From Ferruginibacter sp. (GTDB taxonomy: Bacteria; Bacteroidota; Bacteroidia; Chitinophagales; Chitinophagaceae), in NCBI GenBank assembly GCA_014379905.1, contig JACMKX010000020.1:62001-126000 (forward strand): DNA of 64,000 nucleotides. The letters run 5' to 3'. Below, piece after piece: positions 44,933-54,038 of the stretch. The number at the start of each line of letters is the position of its first letter. Position 1 is the first letter of the stretch. The notes below the pieces were generated by a model. That model was not told where the DNA came from and did no database searches. It worked only from the letters and a program-made list of their open reading frames with translations. The translations under genes were made by a program, and so were the position numbers.

Positions 44933-46921
44933 TTATTCATCTTCGTCATTGGGGTAAATGCGCTGTAGCTTTAATTTACTTACAGGTGCAACCACCAGCG
45001 GGAATTTTTCGACCATTACATTGCTTTGTTCCAAACCAAAATTACGCTCTTCACTTACACTCAGTTCTTTGAGGTAGAAATACACTTTCATAATGATCTC
45101 TTCAAAGAATGGCAATTCATTATCAAGGCTGAGGAATTTTTCCATTACAATGAATTGGAAATCGCCCACCATATTATTTTTTTGCTGGCTTTCGTAACGG
45201 CTCAGGATATTTACTTCCCTGTTGGCCACCAGGTCTTCCACCACTTTTTTAAACATCAGGTTTAATCTCGGCGCCATTCTAAATCCTAAGCGAAATTCCA
45301 CCCGTATAATATCATTCGGTATAATGTGTTCAACCGAATATTCGCAGGTGTATGGATCATCCAGGGTATCCACATGTACAAACCAATAGATATCGGCCCT
45401 CTTCGGTTTACCGCTGAGTATGCTGTAGATAATTTTATGCTCTATCTCTTTGGGATTATTTGCACTGGTTAAATAAACCAGGTGCGTGGCATATTTTGGA
45501 ACAGAAGTGTCATTGCTTAATTCTTCGAGCTTGGGAATGTATTCTTCTACCCTTACAAATTCTATATAACGGTTCTTTATCTTTCTTGCCCGGAACCACA
45601 CATACATTACAAAGAACAATGCACCTCCAATTAATAAAGTGATATAGCCTCCATGTGTAAATTTGGCTCCTAAAGCCACCAGATAAGCCAATTCTACTGT
45701 AAGATAAGCGCCCAGGAAAAGCCATATTAAACCAGCTTTTACCCTATGCAGTACCATATAATTGGCAAACAAAATAGTGGTCATTATCATAGTGGTGATG
45801 ATGGCCAGGCCATACGCTGCTTCCATTTTTGTTGATTCCCTAAAATATAAGACAACCCCTACACAACCGAAAAAGAGTAAAAAATTGATTCCGGGTATGA
45901 AGATCTGTCCCTTTGCTTCACTGGGAAATTTGATGCGCATTTTTGGCCACAGGTTCAACCGAATGGCTTCACTTATTAACGTGAAAGAGCCAGTTACCAA
46001 TGCCTGGCTGGCAATAATAGCAGCTGATGTTGCAATGATGACACCGGGGACAATGAACCAACCTGGCATAAGGTCATAAAAAGCATTGATGCCATTTGCA
46101 TTGATTGTTGCCACATCTAACATTTGCCCTGTATGATGTTTGAGTAAACTGGCCCCTTGTCCAAAATAGTTGAGTAGCAAACAACTTTTTACAAATATCC
46201 AGGATATGCGGATATTGCCCCGGCCGCAATGGCCAAGGTCGCTGTACAATGCCTCTGCGCCAGTGGTGCAAAGGAACACCGCACCCAATAGCCAGAATCC
46301 TTCGGGATAATTGAATAAGAAATGAATAGCATAGTAAGGATTCAATGCGCTGACAATACTAATATCATCAGTAATATGAATAATTCCAAGCCCTGCGAGC
46401 ATTATAAACCAGGCACTCATAAAAGGCCCAAACAATTTACCAATGTTAGAAGTGCCAAATTGCTGTGCAAAAAAGAACACAGTAATAATGCCCAACACAA
46501 TATAAACAACAGTAGAATTTTGAATGCCTCTAAACTGCTCCAGTTCTTTTAAACCCTCTATAGCAGAGGTAATAGAAATGGGAGGTGTAATAATACCATC
46601 CGCCAAAAGTGCAGCCCCTCCCATCATTGCCGGTATTACCAGCCATTTTTTTCGGCGGCGTACCAGGGCAAATAAAGAGAAAATACCTCCCTCTCCCTTA
46701 TTGTCTGCCCGCAATACCAGTATTACATATTTGATGGTGGTTTGCAGAGTCAATGTCCAGATGATAAGAGAAAGTGTACCCAGGATTAGTTCCCGGGTAA
46801 GTAGCCTGTCCTTTATTATGGAGTTAAAAACGTAAAGAGGTGAGGTTCCGATGTCTCCGTAAATGATGCCGAGGGCAATGAGTAAACCTGCTGCTGAAAC
46901 TTTGTTGATGTGCTTTCCCAC
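44933..46921 (-). CDS. kup: Kup family potassium transporter
   Basis: A KUP/HAK potassium uptake permease. I favour the GTG at 46921, which starts directly before the conserved GKHINKVSAAGLLIALGIIYGDIGTSPLYVF region and gives 662 residues; the frame could open 17 codons earlier only with TTG. About twelve membrane segments occupy residues about 10-450 and a soluble C-terminal domain of about 200 residues follows. Family motifs such as YGDIGTSPLY and GALFLCTTGAEALYSDLGH-like sequence are present. It imports K+ with H+. The rhodanese gene follows. Confidence 0.92.
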   Translation of the reverse strand: MGKHINKVSAAGLLIALGIIYGDIGTSPLYVFNSIIKDRLLTRELILGTLSLIIWTLTLQTTIKYVILVLRADNKGEGGIFSLFALVRRRKKWLVIPAMMGGAALLADGIITPPISITSAIEGLKELEQFRGIQNSTVVYIVLGIITVFFFAQQFGTSNIGKLFGPFMSAWFIMLAGLGIIHITDDISIVSALNPYYAIHFLFNYPEGFWLLGAVFLCTTGAEALYSDLGHCGRGNIRISWIFVKSCLLLNYFGQGASLLKHHTGQMLDVATINANGINAFYDLMPGWFIVPGVIIATSAAIIASQALVTGSFTLISEAIRLNLWPKMRIKFPSEAKGQIFIPGINFLLFFGCVGVVLYFRESTKMEAAYGLAIITTMIMTTILFANYMVLHRVKAGLIWLFLGAYLTVELAYLVALGAKFTHGGYITLLIGGALFFVMYVWFRARKIKNRYIEFVRVEEYIPKLEELSNDTSVPKYATHLVYLTSANNPKEIEHKIIYSILSGKPKRADIYWFVHVDTLDDPYTCEYSVEHIIPNDIIRVEFRLGFRMAPRLNLMFKKVVEDLVANREVNILSRYESQQKNNMVGDFQFIVMEKFLSLDNELPFFEEIIMKVYFYLKELSVSEERNFGLEQSNVMVEKFPLVVAPVSKLKLQRIYPNDEDE

Positions 46922-47215
46922 TAAGATGTATTTTCTGTAACGCCCTGTCGTTTGCTTTACAAGACAGTACAAATGTAGCTGGAAAACAAATTACAAAACA
47001 AAGAATATTTTGGATAGAATGCTCTGAGTTTGATACCCTGCCTGGCCCGCTGCATAGCGTGGGAGCTTGTAGAATGTGTTACAACGGATGAAGCCAACTG
47101 ATGCCGACTTCGACAAGCTCAGCCTGACAACATTGGTTTATTCAAACTAAAAAACTATTATTTGAAATATAACGAATTAGCCTCGTATAAAATTGCAGTA
47201 ACCGGTTGTTGATTT
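46922..47215. other. Intergenic region with a GAGCTTGT/ACAAGCTC dyad
   Basis: No gene is supported here. Bases 47069-47130 contain GGGAGCTTGT and, 33 bp later, CGACAAGCTCAGCCTGACA, an inverted pair. The GGGAGCTT part also occurs in the repeat at 14780-14908, so a degraded copy of that element is possible. Confidence 0.4.
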
Positions 47216-47446
47216 TTAATAAATTATAAAATGGATTTTCTTATACCCATCTCCAAATCCCTTAACTCTGCCAGGCCCTTTAACCTTCCAATGGCCGAAT
47301 AGCCGGGATTGTTTATTGAGGGCGAGGCTTCTGATATGGTTATCATACAAGCCGTTGTCAATACTCAGGTGATAGAATGCAGGCGATTGCGAAAAGCTAC
47401 GCCTGGCCAGCAACAGCAGCGTAACCAGTGATATATATAGGGGCAG
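47216..47446 (-). pseudogene. N-terminal remnant of a two-component regulator propeller protein
   Basis: An open stretch of 77 codons reads a hydrophobic leader (LPLYISLVTLLLLA), then [20 protein letters not shown] and [14 protein letters not shown]. This matches the opening of Reg_prop/HTCS sensors (leader, then an xGLxxNxVxSLxxDxxGxLW pattern). The frame then loses similarity and stops after 22 codons, and no ATG begins it. I read it as a fragment of a sensor gene that has otherwise been lost. Confidence 0.45.
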
Positions 47447-47638
47447 CTTTATTCAAAAGACGTTTTTATTGAATAAAATTAATTGATTTGCCAGTCTGTA
47501 TATTGTTCATTGAGTCAAATGCAGCAAAAGACAGGTGAATGGCTGGTTCAATCATTTATCCTGTTTTATTATCCAACCACTCACTCAATATAGCGCAAAC
47601 TGACTACTATTTCAATCTTTGCATATTATTGAGAAAGT

Positions 47639-47893
47639 ATGAAATCAAAAGGATTTTTCTTCCTGGTATTTTCATTGTGCTTCTTTTCCGGATCAAAAAT
47701 GACCGGTAAACCCTGGACCATAAAAAAATGCACCTGTTGGCAAAGTTGTAAACCGCTGAAGCAGCATAGCGGGAGGCATGGAAAGCATTTATGTTGCGAT
47801 AAATGCCTGCCCTGGTTTGAAAACCAGCCAGGGAGTTTTAATATACACCAAAGCAGGTATTTTTATTACTTATACATTGTGGTACATTCATAG
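47639..47893 (+). CDS. Doubtful small Cys-rich exported ORF
   Basis: An 84-codon frame starting with a signal-peptide-like MKSKGFFFLVFSLCFFSG and containing CTCWQSC and CCDKC clusters. I do not recognise it. The C-terminal third is not protein-like, and the frame ends 17 bp before the tail-tube gene. It may be a decayed gene or chance. Confidence 0.25.
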   Translation: MKSKGFFFLVFSLCFFSGSKMTGKPWTIKKCTCWQSCKPLKQHSGRHGKHLCCDKCLPWFENQPGSFNIHQSRYFYYLYIVVHS

Positions 47894-47910
47894 TTCTAAC
47901 TGTACCTGCT

Positions 47911-48417
47911 ATGATCATGCTCATCATTTTCATCATCCTAATATTTTTATTGCTACTTTATATATTCATCATAAAACCATATTTTATGGCACAAAAAGCA
48001 CTCAGCCGTTACCATTTCCAGGTGCAATGGGGAGGCACCCGTATCGGCTTTTCCGAAATTGCTGGTCTTGATATTGAAATTGAAACAATCTCCTTCAGGG
48101 AAGGATCCAGCCCGGCAGACAGTGACAGAAAAATGCCCGGCCTCCGAAAATTTTCCAACATTACTTTAAAGCGTGGGATTATACAAGGCGACAATGAATT
48201 TTTTGAGTGGATCAATACCAAACAGGTGGGGAATATTGAAAGAAGAGACCTTGCCATTTCCTTATTAGATGAGCAACATCAACCTGCCATTGTATGGAAA
48301 GTAAAAAATGCCTTCCCGGTAAAATATGCCGGCCCTGTACTCAATGCCAATAGCAGCGAAATAGCCATGGAATCACTGGAGATAACCCATGAAGGCATAC
48401 AGGTAGAACACAATTGA
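47911..48417 (+). CDS. Contractile-tail tube protein (T4 gp19/Hcp-like), orphan
   Basis: The protein core (from ATG 47986, 143 residues) is a T4 gp19-type tube protein: FQVQWGGTRIGFSEIAGLD, SFREGSSP, RKFSNITLKRG and MESLEITHEGI are typical of phage tails and extracellular contractile injection systems. The frame continues upstream to the ATG at 47911 and adds a 25-residue, almost fully hydrophobic segment (MIMLIIFIILIFLLLLY). This would make a membrane-anchored tube protein. If that start is wrong, the cytoplasmic 143-residue form applies. No sheath, baseplate or spike gene lies nearby, so it stands alone. Function unknown. Confidence 0.8.
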   Translation: MIMLIIFIILIFLLLLYIFIIKPYFMAQKALSRYHFQVQWGGTRIGFSEIAGLDIEIETISFREGSSPADSDRKMPGLRKFSNITLKRGIIQGDNEFFEWINTKQVGNIERRDLAISLLDEQHQPAIVWKVKNAFPVKYAGPVLNANSSEIAMESLEITHEGIQVEHN

Positions 48418-48541
48418 TGTAGAAAATAATCCGCATTTTACTACCCGTTGTTATGAGGCAGCACTATAAAAACTTTGTTGGCTTAGTTATTGAAATTTAG
48501 GATAAGGACGGCTTTCATTCATTAACCAACAAATCAATAAC

Positions 48542-48823
48542 ATGAAAAAGTATTTGAATACTACCCATTTAAAAAATGCGCTTGCTTTATTTGCTTTCAC
48601 TTTTATGCAGGCACTTGCATTTGCTCAGGACAGTACATCAAGTTCTTCCTCTACTTCCACTACCACCACTACAAAAGAAACAAGCGTAATGATAGAACCC
48701 TGGATGTATGTAGTAGGCGGAATTGTACTGCTTATTTTACTCATTGCCTTATTCCGTGGAGGAAGTAATAAAGAAAAGGTAATTGTGAACAGAACTTCCA
48801 ACACCACCACCAGAGAAATTTAA
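48542..48823 (+). CDS. Small membrane protein with Ser/Thr linker
   Basis: A 93-residue protein: signal peptide (cleavage near AFAQ, residue 29), a run of Ser and Thr (about 31-45), one membrane segment (WMYVVGGIVLLILLIALF, about 54-71) and a basic tail. No known family. A terminator follows 30 bp later, so it is an independent gene or the last of a unit with the tube gene 124 bp upstream. Confidence 0.7.
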   Translation: MKKYLNTTHLKNALALFAFTFMQALAFAQDSTSSSSSTSTTTTTKETSVMIEPWMYVVGGIVLLILLIALFRGGSNKEKVIVNRTSNTTTREI

Positions 48824-48852
48824 TACCACCATATAAATATCCGAACACCCCC

Positions 48853-48885
48853 TGAAAACGCCCTCTTTTGAGGGTATTTTCTTTT
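48853..48885 (+). terminator. Intrinsic terminator
   Basis: CCCTC-tttt-GAGGG (48861-48874), flanked by AAAA and TATTTTCTTTT, forms a typical hairpin and T-tract 30 bp after the small membrane protein stop. Confidence 0.8.
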
Positions 48886-48895
48886 ATATTAGCAG

Positions 48896-49402
48896 ATGAA
48901 AAAAGAGCCGCTTATCCTTACATTATTGTTGGATGAACAAGCACATGAGTATTTTACCGGGCTTCGCAATTTGCACTTTCCAAAACATTGCAATTACCTG
49001 GAAGCACACCTTACCCTATTTCATAAACTGCCGGCAGAAAAAACGATTATCCCGCATACTTTAAAAGAAATCTGCAAAAGAGAAACGATCGCTTTAGAAG
49101 TAATAGGGCTAAAAAGCATGGGCACCGGCGTGGCTTTTGAAATTCAATCACCTGAACTGATGAAGCTGCGTAAAACCCTGCAACAAAAATTCTCCCCCTA
49201 TTTAATAACGCAGGACAGGCAAAAATTGTGGCCCCATATTACCATTCAAAATAAAGTAACCGCTTTTAAAGCTTCCCAGACACTGGCTTCACTGCAAAAA
49301 ACTTTTAAGCCTTTTACTGTTGCCGGTTTGGGAATAGAAAGCTGGTTGTATAAAGATGGACCCTGGGAGAAACTGGGAGAACATAGATTTTTCAATCCTT
49401 AG
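48896..49402 (+). CDS. 2'-5' RNA ligase superfamily (2H phosphoesterase) protein
   Basis: A 168-residue protein of the 2H superfamily. The two His motifs are AHLTLF (about 37-42) and WPHITIQ (about 105-111), at the spacing expected for the bilobed fold. Relatives act on 2',3'-cyclic phosphates or 2'-5' bonds in RNA or nucleotides. No leader, so it is cytoplasmic. Substrate unknown. Confidence 0.8.
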   Translation: MKKEPLILTLLLDEQAHEYFTGLRNLHFPKHCNYLEAHLTLFHKLPAEKTIIPHTLKEICKRETIALEVIGLKSMGTGVAFEIQSPELMKLRKTLQQKFSPYLITQDRQKLWPHITIQNKVTAFKASQTLASLQKTFKPFTVAGLGIESWLYKDGPWEKLGEHRFFNP

Positions 49403-49509
49403 GATATCAAAATTTACTATTTGCGGAAGGCAGTTACCTGTCATCTAATAAAATTTTTTAATATTATATTTATTTTTTGTAATATTATTATATACTAAAA
49501 CCTTATAAC

Positions 49510-49707
49510 ATGCTTAACAAACAAAAATTTCCGGCACTATTACTGGCAGCTTTTTTTACAATGGCATTGTTTAGCTGCAACGATGGTGAAAAAACAACGA
49601 ACACTTATAAAAAAACAGCGGCCGATTCGGCGGCAGTTTCTCCTATGCGTGATACCAGCAAAATTGACACTACGGCTGACCCCAGGCCATTAAGACCGGG
49701 CAATTGA
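49510..49707 (+). CDS. Small lipoprotein
   Basis: A 65-residue protein with a clear lipoprotein leader (MALFSC, Cys23) and a short polar tail rich in Thr, Asp and Lys. No family recognised. It has its own terminator 28 bp downstream and an AT-rich upstream region. Confidence 0.7.
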   Translation: MLNKQKFPALLLAAFFTMALFSCNDGEKTTNTYKKTAADSAAVSPMRDTSKIDTTADPRPLRPGN

Positions 49708-49734
49708 TCTACCTTAAACGAATTATAATTTTGT

Positions 49735-49767
49735 AACTCCCTGCTTAATCATCAGGGAGTTTTTTTT
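49735..49767 (+). terminator. Intrinsic terminator, overlapping the convergent TPR gene end
   Basis: AACTCCCTG (49735-49743) pairs with CAGGGAGTT (49753-49761), followed by eight T. It ends the small lipoprotein gene and overlaps the last codons of the convergent gene at 49752. Confidence 0.9.
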
Positions 49768-51140
49768 ATCTGCATTCTTTGCTTTTTTATAATGAATTTG
49801 CCGTTGCCATTTTTGTGTGTTAGTTTTTTTATTAACCAATGTTCTATGCGGTGATGCGCAGGGATAAGCAATGCAGCAATACCTACAAAAATCAACAATT
49901 CATAAAAGGGTGTGTGATGTGTAAACTCCACCACCCTCGGATGCAATAAGAGGGTGAGGTATTCAAATAAGATAAGTAAAGATATAACGCCAAGAAAACG
50001 AATGATCCTGGCATGCACTTTTATCCTGCTCATTAGCAAAGTAAATAAAAACAGGATGGGGATGCAAAGGCCTATGAGCAATAGTTGCAGTTGCTGGCGG
50101 CGCTCTTCCTGGTGACGCCTCTGGTCTTCTGCCATTTCTTCCTGGCGTATTTGTTCATTGATGGAAAGCGTTTCTGATGCCCGGATCTTTTCTTTACTGT
50201 TAATGGAATCGCTTAATATTTTTTCTTTCGCCAAATAAAAAAAAGCGCTGTCTTTTTTATTTTCCTCCTGGTAAAGCTGACTTAAAAATGTGGCCGCCTC
50301 CAGTTGTCTTGATTGAAATCCATCCTGCTTAGCCAGCAGAAAAGAATAACGGGCAAAATATAAAGATGAGTCTACAGAGTTATTGGTTCTGTATAATTTC
50401 GCCAGGCCCAGCGTTGCCTCACAAATACAATCTTCATTGTTTACGGCTTCCAGGTAAACCAATGCCTGCTTATAAGATTCCAATGCAGGTTCAAACAACT
50501 CCTTTTTTGCATATACGTGTCCGAGGCCTGTCATGGCCGTGCCGATAAAATCACCATCGTTCATTTGTTTGGCAAAATGCAGTGATCTGCTAAAATAATA
50601 AAAAGCAGAGTCCTTATTATTTTGCCTGTTAAATACATCCCCTATATTAAGATTGATATTAAACTGCAGGTCTGAAAAATTGTTGGCAGTAATAATCGAA
50701 TCAGAGTGGTGGAGGTAAGACAAAGCCTTATTGTATTCTTCGCGGTATACATATACAATACCGATATTCATAGTTACACTCGCCAGGTTATAGGGGTTGC
50801 TGCCGGCTTCTTCTATTTGTAATTTTTTTAAATAATATTCCAGTGCCTGCGGGTAATTGCCCAGGCTCAAAAATCCGTTGGCCATCTGGCCCAGTGCCCT
50901 TGATTCGCCTTCCCTGTATTTAATTCGTTCTGCCAAAAAAAAGGCCTGCTGAGCAATTCGAATAGACGAATCCGGCGCATAACTATACAGGTAACTCGCA
51001 GTCTTCCACATGTTGATCACTTTGCCCGTATCCGTTTTTTCAAAAGCCAGCCGGGCGGCCAGGCTGTCTGCCCTTTGCTTTTGCCCCATTGCTGTAAAAA
51101 AAACAAAAAGAAAAAATGGTAAAAGAAAATATCTTATCAT
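49752..51140 (-). CDS. TPR-repeat membrane protein without kinase domain
   Basis: A 462-residue protein: signal peptide ending AMGQ, about six tetratricopeptide repeats (about 35-310), a charged coiled coil (about 315-350) and three membrane segments near the C-terminus (LLLIGLCIPILFLFTLLM, FLGVISLLILFEYLTLLL, ELLIFVGIAALLIPA). It has the layout of a TPR-type sensor such as the histidine kinase at 8416-10401, but the kinase domain is absent and the tail is a short basic segment. It may act as a sensor that lacks its output or as a partner protein. It ends in frame, so it is not visibly truncated. Confidence 0.7.
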   Translation of the reverse strand: MIRYFLLPFFLFVFFTAMGQKQRADSLAARLAFEKTDTGKVINMWKTASYLYSYAPDSSIRIAQQAFFLAERIKYREGESRALGQMANGFLSLGNYPQALEYYLKKLQIEEAGSNPYNLASVTMNIGIVYVYREEYNKALSYLHHSDSIITANNFSDLQFNINLNIGDVFNRQNNKDSAFYYFSRSLHFAKQMNDGDFIGTAMTGLGHVYAKKELFEPALESYKQALVYLEAVNNEDCICEATLGLAKLYRTNNSVDSSLYFARYSFLLAKQDGFQSRQLEAATFLSQLYQEENKKDSAFFYLAKEKILSDSINSKEKIRASETLSINEQIRQEEMAEDQRRHQEERRQQLQLLLIGLCIPILFLFTLLMSRIKVHARIIRFLGVISLLILFEYLTLLLHPRVVEFTHHTPFYELLIFVGIAALLIPAHHRIEHWLIKKLTHKNGNGKFIIKKQRMQIKKTP

Positions 51141-51289
51141 GGTGCCGTTGGTTAAAAAACCTGGTTTTTACCGGATAAAGTAAAGCGTAAATATTTATAT
51201 TAAAAAAAGATATAAAATTTTAATGATAACACTGTGAATTTAACGATATAAGAATTAAATTTAAGATCAACTCCTAATATTAACTCAGC

Positions 51290-52615
51290 ATGAAAACAAA
51301 GCTGTTGATCATTTTTACTGCGTTGCTGTTGTATGGCATTGCGGTAAAAGCACAATCTATCTTCTCCATCAAATATCGTTTTACAAACATCCAGGACACC
51401 TCTCTTTACAATGTTTTTTTGGTACGTTTTGATGACGGCACCGGGTTTTACCGGGTAAGCTTTTTTGATCCTGAATCCAATGACTATATGATTGTTGAGC
51501 TGGAAATGGAAGAAACGGTTTTTAAAGATAAGAACGGCCACTACGACGAGACAAAAATATATTTTAAAGGTTCAGATCCACACATCATTTACGGTGATAA
51601 GAATTATCATTATTATCCCGAGCGTTTCTGGTTTCGGCTGGATCAAAAAACTGGTTGGTATGAACCCTGGGCCGTAACCTCACCCGATGAAAAAGGTACT
51701 GCCCAGGGACGTTTTGTAAGCGCTCCTGAATTGATAGAACAGGCCGACCTTACTGAACAATATGTAGCAGACTTTTTTTTAGAGGACGAAGAATTTTATC
51801 AAAGCCTTTTTAAAGTAACACAACGCAGTCTTACGCCTGCCCAAAAACAGGCAAGGTTACATTTAATTCTCGTGGCCAATACAGAAGATGAGACCATAGG
51901 TGCCACCTGCCAGCTGGATCGTGCCCGCACCATGAAAATCTACAAAGACCTGTCGGAATTTATGGGTATCGGTTTTAATGCCAAAGAAATTTATGGAAGC
52001 GGTTATAATAAGCAGGCTGTACAGTATGCCGTGCAAACCTTACAACCCGGTGCCGATGATATTGTAGTCTTTTATTACAGCGGTCATGGATTCAGTAATC
52101 CCAACCCTGCCAAAGAATTCCCTGATATGGCCTTAAGCAATAAAGGATATGAAGACGCACGTGCCAACTCCTGGAATATGGAAGACGTGTATAATATTAT
52201 TAAGCAAAAGGGTGCCCGGTTTAACCTGGTGTACAGCGATTGCTGTAATAACAGCCCGGGCGACAATCCAACGCTTACCTGTGATGCGCCCAAAATGCGC
52301 AACTCCGGCCTTGGTTGGAGCCTTGAAAACTGTAAATCTTTATTTTTGAACAAGGAAAGAAAATCTGTATTAATGACGGCCGCGCAAAGAGGGCAAATGA
52401 GCGCAGGCAATGGTGCTTCGGGCGGATTTTTCACTTATAATTTCCGCAGCAGCTTACTGAACTTCTTTGGCCCGCTGCATTTATATCCTACCTGGAAAAC
52501 TGTTTTTGAAACAACCCGAAAAAACACCACTGAACAATCGGAAAACAGCCGCTGCAGTGAAAGAGGAGAGGCATTGAAAACATATAAACAACAACCCGTA
52601 GGGAGGATAGAGTGA
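51290..52615 (+). CDS. Secreted caspase-family (C14-like) peptidase
   Basis: A 441-residue protein with a signal peptide ending VKAQ (residue 22). The N-terminal 190 residues are unassigned and rich in aromatic and acidic residues. The caspase p20-like domain (about 195-330) has His266 in FYYSGHGF and Cys318 in YSDCCNN, the catalytic dyad of bacterial orthocaspases. The last 100 residues are unassigned. It should cleave after a basic or acidic residue outside the cytoplasm. No adjacent partner gene is apparent; it stands between a TPR gene and a GNAT gene. Confidence 0.82.
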   Translation: MKTKLLIIFTALLLYGIAVKAQSIFSIKYRFTNIQDTSLYNVFLVRFDDGTGFYRVSFFDPESNDYMIVELEMEETVFKDKNGHYDETKIYFKGSDPHIIYGDKNYHYYPERFWFRLDQKTGWYEPWAVTSPDEKGTAQGRFVSAPELIEQADLTEQYVADFFLEDEEFYQSLFKVTQRSLTPAQKQARLHLILVANTEDETIGATCQLDRARTMKIYKDLSEFMGIGFNAKEIYGSGYNKQAVQYAVQTLQPGADDIVVFYYSGHGFSNPNPAKEFPDMALSNKGYEDARANSWNMEDVYNIIKQKGARFNLVYSDCCNNSPGDNPTLTCDAPKMRNSGLGWSLENCKSLFLNKERKSVLMTAAQRGQMSAGNGASGGFFTYNFRSSLLNFFGPLHLYPTWKTVFETTRKNTTEQSENSRCSERGEALKTYKQQPVGRIE

Positions 52616-52728
52616 CCATAACATCTCCAAGCCTTCGCCATTTTAATGAATGATCCATTCAATATAATTGTCAGCGCCGGGCATATCCAACAGGCAACAA
52701 ATAATCTTTTACCTCTTCAAATTTTCGC

Positions 52729-53181
52729 ATGACAGAAATTAACATCTATAAAGCGCCCTACGCTATCTCCACCGATAAAACAAAACTTAAGATTAATGAC
52801 CTCCACCAATTTTTATCTACCAAAGCGTACTGGTGTTTGAATATCCCCAAAACCACCCTGCAAAATGCCATTGACCATTCTCTTTGTTTTGGTGTGTACG
52901 ATGGAGAGGAGCAAATTGGTTTTGCCAGGGTGATCAGCGATTTTTCAACCATTGCCTATTTGGGCGACGTATATGTTTTAGAGCATTACAGGGGCAGGGG
53001 AATTTCAAAATGGCTGATGGAAACCATCATGAGCCATCCTGACCTGCAGGGGTTAAGACGATGGATATTGCTGACAGGTGATGCGCATGAATTGTATCGT
53101 AAATTTGGCTGGACGGATATTGCTGACCCGGCAAAATGGATGGAACTTCATGATAAAAATGTTTATTCAACGCAACGATAA
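52729..53181 (+). CDS. GNAT family N-acetyltransferase
   Basis: A 150-residue GNAT domain with the acetyl-CoA motif VYVLEHYRGRGISKWLMETIM (R-G-x-G near 90) and the earlier beta strand IGFARVISD. It probably acetylates a small amine; the substrate is unknown. It starts 113 bp after the caspase gene and 28 bp before the DinB gene, so it may be cotranscribed with the latter. Confidence 0.85.
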   Translation: MTEINIYKAPYAISTDKTKLKINDLHQFLSTKAYWCLNIPKTTLQNAIDHSLCFGVYDGEEQIGFARVISDFSTIAYLGDVYVLEHYRGRGISKWLMETIMSHPDLQGLRRWILLTGDAHELYRKFGWTDIADPAKWMELHDKNVYSTQR

Positions 53182-53209
53182 CCGGCATCTAAACAGTTAA
53201 ATCATTTAT

Positions 53210-53659
53210 ATGCTAACAGCAGTTTTAATTTCAATTTTTAAAAGAGACCTGGAGAAATTAAAAAAGGAGATCGGCCTTTACAAAAAAGAAAGTACTATCT
53301 GGCTGACAGGTAAAGAGGTGCCTAATTCAGCCGGCAATTTATGCCTGCATCTTATCGGAAATTTAAACACTTATATAGGTAAGGAGTTAGGCGGAACAAA
53401 TTATGTAAGGAACCGCGACCTGGAATTTTCTCAAAAAGATATTGTCAGTGGTGAGTTAATCGAAAAAGTAGAAGCAACAGCAAACACCGTTGCCAATGCG
53501 CTGTACAAATTAAAGCAAGAGGACCTGGAAAAAGATTACCCCGTGATGGTATTCGAAAACAATATGAGCACAGAATATTTTTTGGTACACCTTACTGCAC
53601 ACCTGGCCTATCACCTGGGGCAAATAAATTACCACAGGCGATTTTTTGATACAGATTAA
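53210..53659 (+). CDS. DinB/DUF1572 family four-helix metalloprotein
   Basis: A 149-residue protein with DinB-fold metal ligands: HLIGN (His near 46) and the C-terminal HLTAHLAYHLGQINYHRR. Members often bind a divalent metal and act as thiol-dependent transferases; the activity here is unknown. Cytoplasmic, no leader. Confidence 0.8.
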   Translation: MLTAVLISIFKRDLEKLKKEIGLYKKESTIWLTGKEVPNSAGNLCLHLIGNLNTYIGKELGGTNYVRNRDLEFSQKDIVSGELIEKVEATANTVANALYKLKQEDLEKDYPVMVFENNMSTEYFLVHLTAHLAYHLGQINYHRRFFDTD

Positions 53660-53708
53660 AATTGTTCCGGGCTAAAATTAATTTCGGATTACTTTTAACA
53701 ATACTCAA

Positions 53709-53981
53709 ATGAAACTTGAATATATCAACGAAGGCCGGGGCGGTTATGTTGTATACAAAGATGACAAAGCCGATTTAAAATGCTCATTTGAATTTGGGGG
53801 CGGCAATTGTGTGGCGATCATTTTTGTGCCAAAGGCTGCGCATTGGTTATCGCAAACAAAAAGAGAATTGTTGGAACGGGAAGCCGTTTTAAATTTTGTT
53901 GGCCAACAGGCGGTGAAAGACCAGGCAGCCGGGGGACATTTTGTAGTTTCGGATAATTACATCGAAATATTTTCGAGGTGA
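53709..53981 (+). CDS. Hypothetical small protein
   Basis: A 90-residue protein beginning MKLEYINEGRGGYVVYKDD, compact and without leader or membrane segment. No family recognised. It is 50 bp after the DinB gene on the same strand and has normal codon use for the region. Confidence 0.65.
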   Translation: MKLEYINEGRGGYVVYKDDKADLKCSFEFGGGNCVAIIFVPKAAHWLSQTKRELLEREAVLNFVGQQAVKDQAAGGHFVVSDNYIEIFSR

Positions 53982-54038
53982 GTACCGTCGTTTCCCTGCA
54001 CAATTTCTCTCCCAAATGCACTTAGTTTCCTTTATCGT

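Noticed and set aside
47911..47985. Hydrophobic segment resembling the small potassium-transporter subunit KdpF
   Set aside because: There is no stop after it, no kdpABC genes are near, and it is in frame with the tube protein.
51200..51541. Minus-strand open frame over the start of the caspase gene
   Set aside because: It overlaps a well-supported secreted protein on the other strand and shows no protein-like pattern.
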